DNA of 32,837 bases from Sphingobium quisquiliarum P25 (GTDB taxonomy: Bacteria > Pseudomonadota > Alphaproteobacteria > Sphingomonadales > Sphingomonadaceae), in the NCBI RefSeq assembly GCF_000445065.1, contig NZ_ATHO01000156.1, positions 1-32,837 on the forward strand. Direction: 5' to 3'. The position numbers and the translations under genes were made by a program. The notes under the pieces were generated by a model that was not told the origin of the DNA, made no database searches, and saw nothing but the letters and a program-made list of their open reading frames with translations. Below are positions 23,350-32,791 of the stretch, piece by piece; position 1 is the stretch's first letter, and every line of letters begins with the position of its first letter.

Positions 23350-24318
23350 TCACTTCTTGGTCTGGCTTCCGAGGAAGCCCTGCATGGCCATCCATGCGTG
23401 GAACTCATCCATCAGCAGCGTGGTGGTGGTGCCGGGACGGCCAAGGCCGAACCCGTGATAGCCCTTTTGATAGGCGTGGATTTCCACCGGCCGCTTCGCC
23501 TTGTGCCAGGCTTCGGCGATGGGGAAACCCATGGTGGGGAACAGCTGGTCGTCCATCGCGATCGCGTTGAACATGGGCGGCGCGTCGGCAGGCACGGCGA
23601 CGGCAGTCTGCGGCCCGTAGATATAGCCGAAGAAAGCGGGCCGCTCGGCAGCAGGGGCTTGCAGGACCACATTCAGCGCCGTCATCGCCCCGGCGGAAAA
23701 GCCGATCATGCCGATCCGCGCGGGATCGACGCCCCATTTCGCGGCATCGGTTCGCACCATGCGCAGGGCAGCGATCGCGTCTGCGGTCGCTTCGGGCTTT
23801 TCCAGCTTCGCCGCGCCCGGCCCGCCGCGCACGGCCGCGCCGATCCTGGCCGCCATTTCCCGCATCGCTTCCTTCTGGTCGGCGGGGGTCGGGATCAGGC
23901 GGTATTTCAGGACGAAGGCGGCGATACCGCGGTCGGCCAACTGCCGGGCGACCTTATAGCCTTCATGATCCATGGACAGCATCATGAAGCCGCCGCCCGG
24001 CGCGACGATCACCGCCGCGCCATTGGCCTTGCCCGCTTCCGGCAGGACCGGCGTCAGCGTGGGAACGGTGACGTTGCGCACCGAACGGCCCTCGCCCGGA
24101 TTGATGTTCCAGATTTCGGTTTCGGCGGCCTTGCCCTGCTTGCCCCTGGCTGGCGGATAGAGCGGGATCGCGCCTGGCTCCGCCATGCTGGCTGGCGCGG
24201 GCGAAGCAACGGCAGGCTTCGCCTTGACCGCCTGCGCCGCCGCCCCTCCCGTCTGCACCATGGCGAGGGCGGCCAGCATCCAGCCGGTCCGCGCCATCCA
24301 TGTCCTTGCCAATGTCAT
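23350..24318 (-). CDS. Exported alpha/beta-hydrolase (esterase) in the rhamnose cluster
   Basis: A 322-residue serine hydrolase with an N-terminal signal peptide (about 1-29, cleavage near GAAAQA), so it should act in the periplasm. The oxyanion loop is APGGGF (106-111), the nucleophile Ser208 in GFSAG, the acid Asp256 or Asp257 in AMDDQLFP, and His288 in KGYHGFG. It resembles acetyl-xylan-esterase or feruloyl-esterase-like carbohydrate esterases. It lies 20 bp after rhaEW and 7 bp before rhaI, so co-expression is near certain. I infer removal of acyl groups from rhamnose-containing glycans or glycosides before uptake; the substrate is not shown. Confidence 0.87.
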   Translation of the reverse strand: MTLARTWMARTGWMLAALAMVQTGGAAAQAVKAKPAVASPAPASMAEPGAIPLYPPARGKQGKAAETEIWNINPGEGRSVRNVTVPTLTPVLPEAGKANGAAVIVAPGGGFMMLSMDHEGYKVARQLADRGIAAFVLKYRLIPTPADQKEAMREMAARIGAAVRGGPGAAKLEKPEATADAIAALRMVRTDAAKWGVDPARIGMIGFSAGAMTALNVVLQAPAAERPAFFGYIYGPQTAVAVPADAPPMFNAIAMDDQLFPTMGFPIAEAWHKAKRPVEIHAYQKGYHGFGLGRPGTTTTLLMDEFHAWMAMQGFLGSQTKK

Positions 24319-24338
24319 CCCATCCTCTCCCTTGCTGC

Positions 24339-26450
24339 TTAGCGGGTGAAGGCCTGGGCGTTCCCCGCATCGACGTTGATCATGTTGCCGGTCGATTTTG
24401 CCGACATATCCGACGCAAGGAAATAGACCGCTTCGGCAATGTCGGAGGGCAGCACGTCGCGCTTCAGCATGGAGCGTTGGCGGTAATGTTCCTCCAGTTC
24501 CTTGCCCGAATCGATGCCGTGCGCACCGGCGCGTTCCTTGCGCCAGTCGCCGTCCCAGATCTTGGACCCCTTGATGACGGCATCGGGATTGACGACGTTC
24601 ACGCGGATGCCGGACGGCGCGCCTTCCAGCGCCAGGCAGCGGGCGAGGTGATTGGCCGCCGCCTTGGCCGAAGCATAAGCCGACGCATTGGTCGCGGCGG
24701 CGACGCCATTCTTCGACCCGATGAACACGATCGACGTGCCGCCCTGCTCCTTCATCCGCTTCATCATCGGGAAGGCGGCGCGCGCGGTCAGGAAATAGCC
24801 TTCCGCCAGCACGTCATAGTTTTTCCGCCACAGCGCGACGGTGGTTTCCTCGATCGGCGCGGAAGAGGCGATGCCCGCATTGGCGACGAGTATGTCGAGG
24901 CCGCCAAATTCGCGCGCACAGGCGTCGAACGCGGACTGCACCTGCGCTTCGTCTGTCACGTCCACTACGGCGGCGCGCACGACATCCTTGCCGAACTGCC
25001 TGGCGAAACCGGCGCGGACTTCCTCCACGGCGGCGGCGTCACGATCAGCCAGCATCACGCAGGCGCCGTCCGCCATCAGGCGCGCAGCCGTCGCCGCGCC
25101 GATGCCGCCCGCGCCGCCCGTCACCAGCGCGATCTTGCCGACCAGCGGCTTGGGTTTGGGCATGCGCTGGAGCTTCGCTTCCTCCAGCAGCCAATATTCG
25201 ATGTCGAACGCCTCCTGTTCATCGAGCGCGATATAGTCGCCGATGGCTTCGGAACCGCGCATCACGTTGATGGCGTTGCCGTAGAACTCACCGGCAAGGC
25301 GCGCGGTGGTCTTGTCCGTGGCGAAGGTGAAGCGGCCGATGCCCGGCACCAGCACGACGACCGGGTTGGAATCGCGCATCGCAGGCGAATTGCCGCGCTT
25401 GCACCGCTCGTAATAGGCGCCGTAGAGCTTGCGGTAATCCTCGATCTTCTCCGCCAGATAGGCGTCGTCCTGCAAGCGCGCGGGGTCCAGCGTCAGCGGC
25501 GCGATCTTGGTGCGCAGGAAATGGTCGGGGCAGGACGTGCCGAGCGCGGCCAGCCGTTCGAAATCCACCGAACCCACGAATTCCAGCGCTTCGGCATCGT
25601 CGGAAAAGTGGCCAAGCTTGCTGCGCGCGCCGGTCATGAAGCCGCGCAGGCGGGGCATCAGGTCGGCGGCGATGGCGGCGCGGTCCGGGTTGGGCGCGAC
25701 CTTCCGGCCCCCGAAGGCAGGCTTGCCCGCCAGCTTCGCATTGAGGTAGCTCGCCGCGTCGGCGATCAGCTGCACCGTATGTTCGTAGCAGCCCTTGGCC
25801 GTGTCCGCCCAGCAGATGATGCCATGGCCCGCCAGCATCACGCCTTCCACGCCGGGATTGGCTTTAACATAATCGCGCAGCTGCACGCCCAGCGTGTAAC
25901 CGGGACGCTTCCAGCCCAGCCAGCCGATCTTGCCGCCCCAGATTTCCTTCGTCGCAGCCTCGCCGCCCGACGACGCCGCCAGCGCGATGATCGCATCGGG
26001 GTGGACATGGTCGACATGGGCGAAGGGCAGCAGCGAATGGAGCGGCGTATCGATCGACGCGGCCCGGCTGTTCAGGTTGAAGGTGCAGTGCGGCAGATAG
26101 CCGACCATCTTGTCGTCATCCTGCTCGCCGCCATAATGCTTCTCCAGGCTCAGCAGCTTGTCCTGATACAGGGTCGCAAAGCCGTCCAGCTTCATCGAAC
26201 CGATGTCGCCACCCGAACCCTTGACCCACAGCACCTCCACCTGCTCGCCGGTCAGCGGATCGGTTTCCATGATCTTGGCCGAAGTGTTGCCGCCGCCGAA
26301 ATTGGTGACGGTCAGGTCCGAACCCAGCAGGTTGGAACGGTAGAGCAGCAGTTCGGCCGGACTCATCGAAGCGGCCGCCGAATCATCCCAGCGGCTGGTG
26401 GGGACGGCGAAGGGAATGGCGAAATCTGCGGCGTTGGTCGGAGCGTTCAT
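24339..26450 (-). CDS. rhaEW: Bifunctional L-rhamnulose-1-phosphate aldolase / L-lactaldehyde dehydrogenase
   Basis: A 703-residue fusion. Residues about 25-420 form a class II (AraD/FucA-like) aldolase with zinc ligands His148 and His150 (HVDHVHPDA) and His209 (LAGHGIICW), cleaving rhamnulose-1-phosphate to DHAP and L-lactaldehyde. Residues about 438-703 are an SDR dehydrogenase: TGGAGGIG (444-451), NAG (524-526), Ser579, Tyr592 and Lys596 (YASAK), oxidising L-lactaldehyde to L-lactate. This architecture is the RhaEW type known from Bacillus and several Proteobacteria. It is the first gene of the minus-strand unit, divergent from rhaB across a 113-bp operator region. Its ribosome site is weak (GAAGGT). 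Confidence 0.93.
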   Translation of the reverse strand: MNAPTNAADFAIPFAVPTSRWDDSAAASMSPAELLLYRSNLLGSDLTVTNFGGGNTSAKIMETDPLTGEQVEVLWVKGSGGDIGSMKLDGFATLYQDKLLSLEKHYGGEQDDDKMVGYLPHCTFNLNSRAASIDTPLHSLLPFAHVDHVHPDAIIALAASSGGEAATKEIWGGKIGWLGWKRPGYTLGVQLRDYVKANPGVEGVMLAGHGIICWADTAKGCYEHTVQLIADAASYLNAKLAGKPAFGGRKVAPNPDRAAIAADLMPRLRGFMTGARSKLGHFSDDAEALEFVGSVDFERLAALGTSCPDHFLRTKIAPLTLDPARLQDDAYLAEKIEDYRKLYGAYYERCKRGNSPAMRDSNPVVVLVPGIGRFTFATDKTTARLAGEFYGNAINVMRGSEAIGDYIALDEQEAFDIEYWLLEEAKLQRMPKPKPLVGKIALVTGGAGGIGAATAARLMADGACVMLADRDAAAVEEVRAGFARQFGKDVVRAAVVDVTDEAQVQSAFDACAREFGGLDILVANAGIASSAPIEETTVALWRKNYDVLAEGYFLTARAAFPMMKRMKEQGGTSIVFIGSKNGVAAATNASAYASAKAAANHLARCLALEGAPSGIRVNVVNPDAVIKGSKIWDGDWRKERAGAHGIDSGKELEEHYRQRSMLKRDVLPSDIAEAVYFLASDMSAKSTGNMINVDAGNAQAFTR

Positions 26451-26563
26451 GGGATACCTTCAGCTGTGAAGCGATGTGCAGCGTGAAGCCTTGCTATCAT
26501 TTTCACTGGAAATGATCAATCACGATTGATAATGATCACTTTCAATAACCCGTTTCGGGAGGG
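26451..26563. promoter_or_regulatory. Divergent rha promoter/operator region
   Basis: This A/T-rich gap drives both rha units. It contains a bulged inverted repeat (ATCATTTTC 26496-26504 with GAAATGAT 26509-26516), a 16-bp palindrome ATCAATC-AC-GATTGAT (26515-26530), and two TGATCA boxes at 26513-26518 and 26533-26538, exactly 20 bp apart, so on the same DNA face. This looks like a multi-site operator for a rhamnose repressor. No regulator gene is present in the window. Confidence 0.65.
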
Positions 26564-27988
26564 ATGCAGTTGGATTCAGGTGCCTACATCGTCATCGACT
26601 TAGGCAAGACGCTCAGCAAGGTCAGCCTCTGGTCGCGTGACGGGCGAATGCTGGACCGGCAGACGCGTCCCAACAGCCTGTGCGAGGTCGATGGCGTCCG
26701 CCGCCTGGACGCCGATGGCATAGGGTCCTGGCTGCTCGACATGCTCGCCCGCCACGCCGGTCAGCCGGTGGAGGCGATCATTCCGGTCGGCCACGGCGCC
26801 GCCGTCGCCGCCCTTGCCGGATATGGGGAAGGAACGCCCGGCACGCTCGCCTTCGCGCCCTTCGACTATGAGCAGGCAATCCCCGACGATATCATGACCG
26901 CCTATCGCGATCAGCGGGATGCCTTCGCCATCACCGGATCGCCCGCCCTGCCGGACGGCCTCAACCTTGGTAGCCAGATCTGGTGGATGGACCAGATCCA
27001 TGGCGCAGAAATGCGCGGCGCGACGCTGCTGCCCTGGGCGCAATATTGGGCCTGGTTCCTGACCGGCCGCGCGGTCAGCGAAGTGACCAGCCTTGGCTGT
27101 CACACTGACCTGTGGGCGCCTGCCAGCGGCGGCTTTTCCCCCATGGCCGTGCGGCTTGGCTGGGCCGATCGCTTTGCGCCGGTGGTCAACGCGGCTGACA
27201 CGGTCGCGACCCTCTCTCCCGCAATCGCCGAGCGCACGGGACTGCCGAAGACGGTTAAGGTGCTGGCGGGCCTGCACGATTCCAACGCCGCCCTGCTCGC
27301 CGCGCGCGGTTTCCCGGAGATCGCCCGCAACGAAGCGACGGTGCTGTCCACCGGCACCTGGTTCATCGCCATGCGCCTGCCCGCCCAGCCCGTCGATACG
27401 GCATCGCTGCCCGAAGCGCGCGACTGCCTCGTCAATGTCGATGCCTATGGCAAGCCGGTGCCGTCCGCCCGCTTCATGGGCGGGCGCGAGATCGAGACGC
27501 TGATTGAGATCGATACGCGCCGCGTCGACATCAAGCCTGACCAGCCCGCCCTGCTCGCCGCCGTCGAGCGGCTGCTGGCGGACGAGGTGATGATCCTGCC
27601 GACGCTCGCCCCCGGCTTTGGCCCTTTCCCGCAACTGGAATGCCGCTGGGTCAACCGGCCCGAAGACTGGTATGCGCGCCGCGCCGCCGCCTGCCTTTAT
27701 GCCGCGCTGGTCGCCGACTGCTCGCTCGACCTTATCGGCGCGCAGCAGCGACTGCTGGTCGAAGGGCGTTTCGCCGAAGCCGAAGTGTTCGTGCGCGCGC
27801 TTGCCGCATTGCGGCCGGGGACGCAGGTCTATACAGCCAACGCCCATAATGACGTGTCCTTCGGCGCGCTGCGCCTGATCGATCCCGCGCTTGAACCGAG
27901 TGGCTCCCTCCGCAAGGTGGAGCCGCTGCCCGGCGACCTGTCCGCCTACCGCGCCGGGTGGCGCGCCGAACTGGAGGCCTTTGCATGA
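26564..27988 (+). CDS. rhaB: FGGY-family carbohydrate kinase, probable L-rhamnulokinase
   Basis: A 474-residue kinase of the FGGY family. The N-terminal phosphate loop is [15 protein letters not shown] (9-23), the catalytic base Asp239 in [10 protein letters not shown], and the ATP-domain motif STGTW at 262-266. It phosphorylates L-rhamnulose at O1, inferred from its place between rhaEW and lldD-rhaT; sequence alone would only say sugar kinase. Start: GGGAGGG (26557-26563) directly abuts ATG 26564, while in-frame TTG 26570 is 7 nt from GGAGG and may be the true start. The stop overlaps the lldD ATG (ATGA). Its last 89 codons are repeated downstream in the tandem duplication. Confidence 0.88.
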   Translation: MQLDSGAYIVIDLGKTLSKVSLWSRDGRMLDRQTRPNSLCEVDGVRRLDADGIGSWLLDMLARHAGQPVEAIIPVGHGAAVAALAGYGEGTPGTLAFAPFDYEQAIPDDIMTAYRDQRDAFAITGSPALPDGLNLGSQIWWMDQIHGAEMRGATLLPWAQYWAWFLTGRAVSEVTSLGCHTDLWAPASGGFSPMAVRLGWADRFAPVVNAADTVATLSPAIAERTGLPKTVKVLAGLHDSNAALLAARGFPEIARNEATVLSTGTWFIAMRLPAQPVDTASLPEARDCLVNVDAYGKPVPSARFMGGREIETLIEIDTRRVDIKPDQPALLAAVERLLADEVMILPTLAPGFGPFPQLECRWVNRPEDWYARRAAACLYAALVADCSLDLIGAQQRLLVEGRFAEAEVFVRALAALRPGTQVYTANAHNDVSFGALRLIDPALEPSGSLRKVEPLPGDLSAYRAGWRAELEAFA

Positions 27989-29130
27989 TCGCCGCATCGG
28001 TCAGCGACTTTCGCGAACTGGCGCGCCGCCGCCTGCCGCATTTCCTGTTCGAATATATCGACGGCGGCTCCTATGCCGAAGTGACGCTGCGCCGCAATGT
28101 CGCCGATCTGGAAGCGATCGCGCTGCGCCAGCGCGTGCTGCGCGATATGTCCAGCCTGGACCTGACCACCGAACTGTTCGGGCAGAAGCTGGCCATGCCG
28201 GTCGCGCTCGCCCCCATCGGCCTTGCGGGCATGAACGCCCGGCGCGGCGAGTGCCAGGCAGTGCGCGCGGCGGACAAGGCGGGCATCCCCTTCACCCTTT
28301 CGACCGTATCGGCCTGCGCCCTGTCCGAAGTCGCGAGCGCGGCCGCCCGCCCCTTCTGGTTCCAGCTCTACATGATCCGTGACCGCGCCTTCATGCGCGA
28401 CCTGATGGCGCAGGCGGTGGAGGCGCAATGCTCCGCCCTCGTCTTCACGGTCGACATGCCCGTGCCGGGCAGCCGTTACCGCGACTATCATTCGGGCCTT
28501 GCGGGCGCGGCCGGGCTGCGCGGCGCGATGCGGCGGACCATTCAGGGGGCGATGAAGCCGGACTGGGCCTGGGACGTGGGCATTCGCGGCCGCCCACACG
28601 CGCTCGGCAATGTCGCGCCCGTGCTGAAGGGCAAGACCGGCATCGAGGATTTCTTCGCCTGGATGCGCGAGAATTTCGATAATTCCATAAGCTGGCGCGA
28701 TCTGGATTTCATCCGCTCCGAATGGAAAGGGCCGCTGATCATCAAGGGGCTGCTGGACCCGGAGGATGCGAAGGAAGCCGCCGCCATCGGTGCTGACGGC
28801 ATCATCGTGTCCAACCATGGCGGGCGGCAGCTTGACGGCGTGCTGTCCACCGCCCGCGCGCTGCCCCCCATTGCCGATGCGGTGGGCGACCGGCTGACCA
28901 TATTGGCCGATGGCGGCGTCCGGTCGGGCCTGGACGTTGTGCGCATGCTGGCGCTGGGGGCGAAGGGCGTGCTGCTGGGCCGGGCCTGGGTCTTCGCGCT
29001 GGCTGCCAAGGGGCAGGCGGGCGTGGAGCAGATGCTCGCCCTTATCGAAGCGGAAATGCGCGTCGCCATGACGCTGACCGGCATGAAATCCATCGGGGAA
29101 ATAGACCGCACCGCACTGGCGGGCGGCTGA
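27985..29130 (+). CDS. lldD: FMN-dependent L-lactate dehydrogenase, copy 1
   Basis: A 381-residue alpha-hydroxyacid oxidase-family flavoenzyme that oxidises L-lactate to pyruvate, feeding electrons to the respiratory chain. The catalytic His278 and Arg281 lie in [10 protein letters not shown], Lys254 in IIKGLLDP, Tyr24 in FEYIDGG and Tyr129 in FQLYM; the flavin-phosphate loop is [12 protein letters not shown] with [11 protein letters not shown]. The ATG 27985 overlaps the rhaB stop and has GGAGG about 7 nt upstream; a 9-residue longer frame exists but lacks a ribosome site. In this locus it completes rhamnose breakdown by using the L-lactate released by RhaEW. Confidence 0.94.
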   Translation: MIAASVSDFRELARRRLPHFLFEYIDGGSYAEVTLRRNVADLEAIALRQRVLRDMSSLDLTTELFGQKLAMPVALAPIGLAGMNARRGECQAVRAADKAGIPFTLSTVSACALSEVASAAARPFWFQLYMIRDRAFMRDLMAQAVEAQCSALVFTVDMPVPGSRYRDYHSGLAGAAGLRGAMRRTIQGAMKPDWAWDVGIRGRPHALGNVAPVLKGKTGIEDFFAWMRENFDNSISWRDLDFIRSEWKGPLIIKGLLDPEDAKEAAAIGADGIIVSNHGGRQLDGVLSTARALPPIADAVGDRLTILADGGVRSGLDVVRMLALGAKGVLLGRAWVFALAAKGQAGVEQMLALIEAEMRVAMTLTGMKSIGEIDRTALAGG

Positions 29131-29160
29131 GACAGAACAGACAAGAGGGAGACAGGATCA

Positions 29161-30237
29161 ATGGGCGGCAATCCGGCGCTGGGCGTCATATTCCACTGGC
29201 TGGGCGGCTTCGCCTCCGCCAGCTTCTACGTGCCCTACAAGCGGATCAACCGCTGGTCGTGGGAGGTGTTCTGGCTGGCCGGCGGCCTGTTTTCCTGGGC
29301 GATCGCGCCCTGGATTTTCGCCTCGCTCCAGACCAGCGACCTTCTGGGCGTGCTGTCCGCCACCCCGCGCGAAACATTGTTCTGGTGCTGGTTCTGGGGC
29401 GCGATGTGGGGCTTTGGCGGCCTGACCTTCGGCCTCACCATGCGCTATCTTGGCCTGTCGCTGGGCATGGCGGTGGCGCTGGGCCTGACAACGGTGATCG
29501 GCACGCTTGGGCCGCCCATCTTCCGCGGCACGATAGGGGAGATCGCATCGACCATCAGCGGCCAGCTCACGCTGCTCGGCATCCTCATCACCCTAACCGG
29601 CATCGTCGTCGTCGCCCGCGCGGGCAAGGCGAAGGAGCGGGACCTGGCGGGCGCGCAGTCCGAAGGCGTGGCTGAGTTCAACCTGAAAAAGGGCATCCTC
29701 ATCGCCATCTTCTCCGGCGTGATGTCGGGCTGCTTCGCCTGGGGCCTGGACGCGGGCCAGCCGATCCGCGACCTGTCGCTGGCGGCGGGGACCGATCCGC
29801 TGAGCCAGGGCTTGCCCGTGCTGTGCGTGGTGCTGGCGGGGGGCCTTACCACCAACGCGCTGTGGTGCGCCTATCTCATCGCCCGGAACAAGAGCGCGGC
29901 GCAGTTCTTCGGCGCGCCTTCCGACCCCGAAAATGGCGGCCGCGCGCCATTGCTCACCAACTATCTGCTGGCGGCGCTGGGCGGCACGCTCTGGTACTTC
30001 CAGTTCTTCTTCTACACGATGGGCGAAAGCCAGATGGGCCGCTACGGCTTTTCATCCTGGACGCTGCACATGGCGTCGATCATCCTCTTTTCGACCCTTT
30101 GGGGCTTTGCCCTGCGGGAATGGAAGGGCGCAAGCCGCAGCACGCGGCGGACGGTATGGACCGGCATCGGCCTGCTCGTCGGCGCTACCGTAGTGATCGG
30201 CGCAGGCAATATGCTGGGGGTGTCGGCGGCTCATTAG
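29161..30237 (+). CDS. rhaT: L-rhamnose/proton symporter RhaT, copy 1
   Basis: A 358-residue inner-membrane transporter with about ten hydrophobic helices, of the drug/metabolite superfamily RhaT branch. Recognisable segments are GGFASASFYVPYKRINRWSWE, WGFGGLTFGLTMRYLGLSLGMA, GVMSGCFAWGLDAGQPI and LGGTLWYFQFFFYTMGESQMG, all typical of RhaT. It imports L-rhamnose with H+. It lies 30 bp after lldD with a purine-rich AGAGGGAGACAGGA ribosome site. No terminator follows; the sequence passes straight into repeat copy 2. Confidence 0.93.
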   Translation: MGGNPALGVIFHWLGGFASASFYVPYKRINRWSWEVFWLAGGLFSWAIAPWIFASLQTSDLLGVLSATPRETLFWCWFWGAMWGFGGLTFGLTMRYLGLSLGMAVALGLTTVIGTLGPPIFRGTIGEIASTISGQLTLLGILITLTGIVVVARAGKAKERDLAGAQSEGVAEFNLKKGILIAIFSGVMSGCFAWGLDAGQPIRDLSLAAGTDPLSQGLPVLCVVLAGGLTTNALWCAYLIARNKSAAQFFGAPSDPENGGRAPLLTNYLLAALGGTLWYFQFFFYTMGESQMGRYGFSSWTLHMASIILFSTLWGFALREWKGASRSTRRTVWTGIGLLVGATVVIGAGNMLGVSAAH

Positions 30238-30255
30238 CGGCGGCTCGCGAAATCC

Positions 30256-30525
30256 TGCTCGCTCGACCTTATCGGCGCGCAGCAGCGACTGCTGGTCGAA
30301 GGGCGTTTCGCCGAAGCCGAAGTGTTCGTGCGCGCGCTTGCCGCATTGCGGCCGGGGACGCAGGTCTATACAGCCAACGCCCATAATGACGTGTCCTTCG
30401 GCGCGCTGCGCCTGATCGATCCCGCGCTTGAACCGAGTGGCTCCCTCCGCAAGGTGGAGCCGCTGCCCGGCGACCTGTCCGCCTACCGCGCCGGGTGGCG
30501 CGCCGAACTGGAGGCCTTTGCATGA
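30256..30525 (+). pseudogene. Decapitated rhaB tail created by the duplication
   Basis: It holds only codons 386-474 of the kinase (89 residues, the end of the FGGY C-terminal domain). It has no start codon of its own with a ribosome site, and lacks the phosphate loop, STGTW and the catalytic Asp. It is in the same frame as rhaT copy 1, separated from it by the TAG stop and six codons. Its stop still overlaps the lldD copy 2 ATG. Confidence 0.9.
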
Positions 30526-31667
30526 TCGCCGCATCGGTCAGCGACTTTCGCGAACTGGCGCGCCGCCGCCTGCCGCATTTCCTGTTCGAATATATCGACG
30601 GCGGCTCCTATGCCGAAGTGACGCTGCGCCGCAATGTCGCCGATCTGGAAGCGATCGCGCTGCGCCAGCGCGTGCTGCGCGATATGTCCAGCCTGGACCT
30701 GACCACCGAACTGTTCGGGCAGAAGCTGGCCATGCCGGTCGCGCTCGCCCCCATCGGCCTTGCGGGCATGAACGCCCGGCGCGGCGAGTGCCAGGCAGTG
30801 CGCGCGGCGGACAAGGCGGGCATCCCCTTCACCCTTTCGACCGTATCGGCCTGCGCCCTGTCCGAAGTCGCGAGCGCGGCCGCCCGCCCCTTCTGGTTCC
30901 AGCTCTACATGATCCGTGACCGCGCCTTCATGCGCGACCTGATGGCGCAGGCGGTGGAGGCGCAATGCTCCGCCCTCGTCTTCACGGTCGACATGCCCGT
31001 GCCGGGCAGCCGTTACCGCGACTATCATTCGGGCCTTGCGGGCGCGGCCGGGCTGCGCGGCGCGATGCGGCGGACCATTCAGGGGGCGATGAAGCCGGAC
31101 TGGGCCTGGGACGTGGGCATTCGCGGCCGCCCACACGCGCTCGGCAATGTCGCGCCCGTGCTGAAGGGCAAGACCGGCATCGAGGATTTCTTCGCCTGGA
31201 TGCGCGAGAATTTCGATAATTCCATAAGCTGGCGCGATCTGGATTTCATCCGCTCCGAATGGAAAGGGCCGCTGATCATCAAGGGGCTGCTGGACCCGGA
31301 GGATGCGAAGGAAGCCGCCGCCATCGGTGCTGACGGCATCATCGTGTCCAACCATGGCGGGCGGCAGCTTGACGGCGTGCTGTCCACCGCCCGCGCGCTG
31401 CCCCCCATTGCCGATGCGGTGGGCGACCGGCTGACCATATTGGCCGATGGCGGCGTCCGGTCGGGCCTGGACGTTGTGCGCATGCTGGCGCTGGGGGCGA
31501 AGGGCGTGCTGCTGGGCCGGGCCTGGGTCTTCGCGCTGGCTGCCAAGGGGCAGGCGGGCGTGGAGCAGATGCTCGCCCTTATCGAAGCGGAAATGCGCGT
31601 CGCCATGACGCTGACCGGCATGAAATCCATCGGGGAAATAGACCGCACCGCACTGGCGGGCGGCTGA
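30522..31667 (+). CDS. lldD: FMN-dependent L-lactate dehydrogenase, copy 2
   Basis: This encodes the same 381 residues as the gene at 27985 and keeps the same GGAGG ribosome site, so it can be translated without the kinase. Expression would depend on readthrough from the rha promoter, since no new promoter is visible at the joint. It is intact, which means the duplication is either recent, selected, or not real. Confidence 0.9.
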   Translation: MIAASVSDFRELARRRLPHFLFEYIDGGSYAEVTLRRNVADLEAIALRQRVLRDMSSLDLTTELFGQKLAMPVALAPIGLAGMNARRGECQAVRAADKAGIPFTLSTVSACALSEVASAAARPFWFQLYMIRDRAFMRDLMAQAVEAQCSALVFTVDMPVPGSRYRDYHSGLAGAAGLRGAMRRTIQGAMKPDWAWDVGIRGRPHALGNVAPVLKGKTGIEDFFAWMRENFDNSISWRDLDFIRSEWKGPLIIKGLLDPEDAKEAAAIGADGIIVSNHGGRQLDGVLSTARALPPIADAVGDRLTILADGGVRSGLDVVRMLALGAKGVLLGRAWVFALAAKGQAGVEQMLALIEAEMRVAMTLTGMKSIGEIDRTALAGG

Positions 31668-31697
31668 GACAGAACAGACAAGAGGGAGACAGGATCA

Positions 31698-32774
31698 ATG
31701 GGCGGCAATCCGGCGCTGGGCGTCATATTCCACTGGCTGGGCGGCTTCGCCTCCGCCAGCTTCTACGTGCCCTACAAGCGGATCAACCGCTGGTCGTGGG
31801 AGGTGTTCTGGCTGGCCGGCGGCCTGTTTTCCTGGGCGATCGCGCCCTGGATTTTCGCCTCGCTCCAGACCAGCGACCTTCTGGGCGTGCTGTCCGCCAC
31901 CCCGCGCGAAACATTGTTCTGGTGCTGGTTCTGGGGCGCGATGTGGGGCTTTGGCGGCCTGACCTTCGGCCTCACCATGCGCTATCTTGGCCTGTCGCTG
32001 GGCATGGCGGTGGCGCTGGGCCTGACAACGGTGATCGGCACGCTTGGGCCGCCCATCTTCCGCGGCACGATAGGGGAGATCGCATCGACCATCAGCGGCC
32101 AGCTCACGCTGCTCGGCATCCTCATCACCCTAACCGGCATCGTCGTCGTCGCCCGCGCGGGCAAGGCGAAGGAGCGGGACCTGGCGGGCGCGCAGTCCGA
32201 AGGCGTGGCTGAGTTCAACCTGAAAAAGGGCATCCTCATCGCCATCTTCTCCGGCGTGATGTCGGGCTGCTTCGCCTGGGGCCTGGACGCGGGCCAGCCG
32301 ATCCGCGACCTGTCGCTGGCGGCGGGGACCGATCCGCTGAGCCAGGGCTTGCCCGTGCTGTGCGTGGTGCTGGCGGGGGGCCTTACCACCAACGCGCTGT
32401 GGTGCGCCTATCTCATCGCCCGGAACAAGAGCGCGGCGCAGTTCTTCGGCGCGCCTTCCGACCCCGAAAATGGCGGCCGCGCGCCATTGCTCACCAACTA
32501 TCTGCTGGCGGCGCTGGGCGGCACGCTCTGGTACTTCCAGTTCTTCTTCTACACGATGGGCGAAAGCCAGATGGGCCGCTACGGCTTTTCATCCTGGACG
32601 CTGCACATGGCGTCGATCATCCTCTTTTCGACCCTTTGGGGCTTTGCCCTGCGGGAATGGAAGGGCGCAAGCCGCAGCACGCGGCGGACGGTATGGACCG
32701 GCATCGGCCTGCTCGTCGGCGCTACCGTAGTGATCGGCGCAGGCAATATGCTGGGGGTGTCGGCGGCTCATTAG
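31698..32774 (+). CDS. rhaT: L-rhamnose/proton symporter RhaT, copy 2
   Basis: This encodes the same 358 residues as the gene at 29161, with the same leader. It is complete; 17 bp after its stop the third repeat unit begins. If genuine, two copies would raise symporter dosage relative to the single-copy isomerase, kinase and aldolase. Confidence 0.9.
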   Translation: MGGNPALGVIFHWLGGFASASFYVPYKRINRWSWEVFWLAGGLFSWAIAPWIFASLQTSDLLGVLSATPRETLFWCWFWGAMWGFGGLTFGLTMRYLGLSLGMAVALGLTTVIGTLGPPIFRGTIGEIASTISGQLTLLGILITLTGIVVVARAGKAKERDLAGAQSEGVAEFNLKKGILIAIFSGVMSGCFAWGLDAGQPIRDLSLAAGTDPLSQGLPVLCVVLAGGLTTNALWCAYLIARNKSAAQFFGAPSDPENGGRAPLLTNYLLAALGGTLWYFQFFFYTMGESQMGRYGFSSWTLHMASIILFSTLWGFALREWKGASRSTRRTVWTGIGLLVGATVVIGAGNMLGVSAAH

Positions 32775-32791
32775 CGGCGGCTCGCGAAATC

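Larger units (their letters stand above)
27718..30254 (+). repeat. 2537-bp tandem repeat unit, copy 1
   Basis: This unit runs from the third base of rhaB codon 385 to 17 bp after the rhaT stop. It holds the 3' end of rhaB, all of lldD and all of rhaT. The next base begins an identical unit: encoded proteins, stop codons and intergenic spacing agree throughout. To the left the sequences differ (GA before CTGCTCGCTCGACC at 27718, TC before it at 30255), which fixes the edge. Confidence 0.95.
30255..32791 (+). repeat. 2537-bp tandem repeat unit, copy 2
   Basis: This is a direct repeat of 27718-30254 at an exact offset of 2537 bp, with no difference seen in the encoded proteins. It begins inside a headless rhaB fragment and contains complete lldD and rhaT genes. 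There is no insertion sequence, long flanking repeat or linker at the joint. Confidence 0.95.

Noticed and set aside
22047..23408. Longer RhaI start at 23408
   Set aside because: It would overlap the end of the esterase gene by over 50 bp; the extra residues look non-coding and the ATG at 23342 fits the family start.
24300..26486. A 728-codon open frame on the plus strand opposite rhaEW
   Set aside because: It is antisense to a clear, conserved fusion enzyme; its Arg/His/Gly-rich composition is typical of a complementary frame in GC-rich DNA, and it matches no family I know.
27958..27984. Nine-residue longer LldD start at 27958 (and 30495)
   Set aside because: It lies inside the rhaB reading frame with no ribosome site, whereas ATG 27985 has GGAGG upstream and the usual ATGA overlap.
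30322..30525. A 67-codon frame starting at GTG in the rhaB remnant of repeat copy 2
   Set aside because: It is only the end of the kinase C-terminal domain with no visible ribosome site; it is recorded as a pseudogene.
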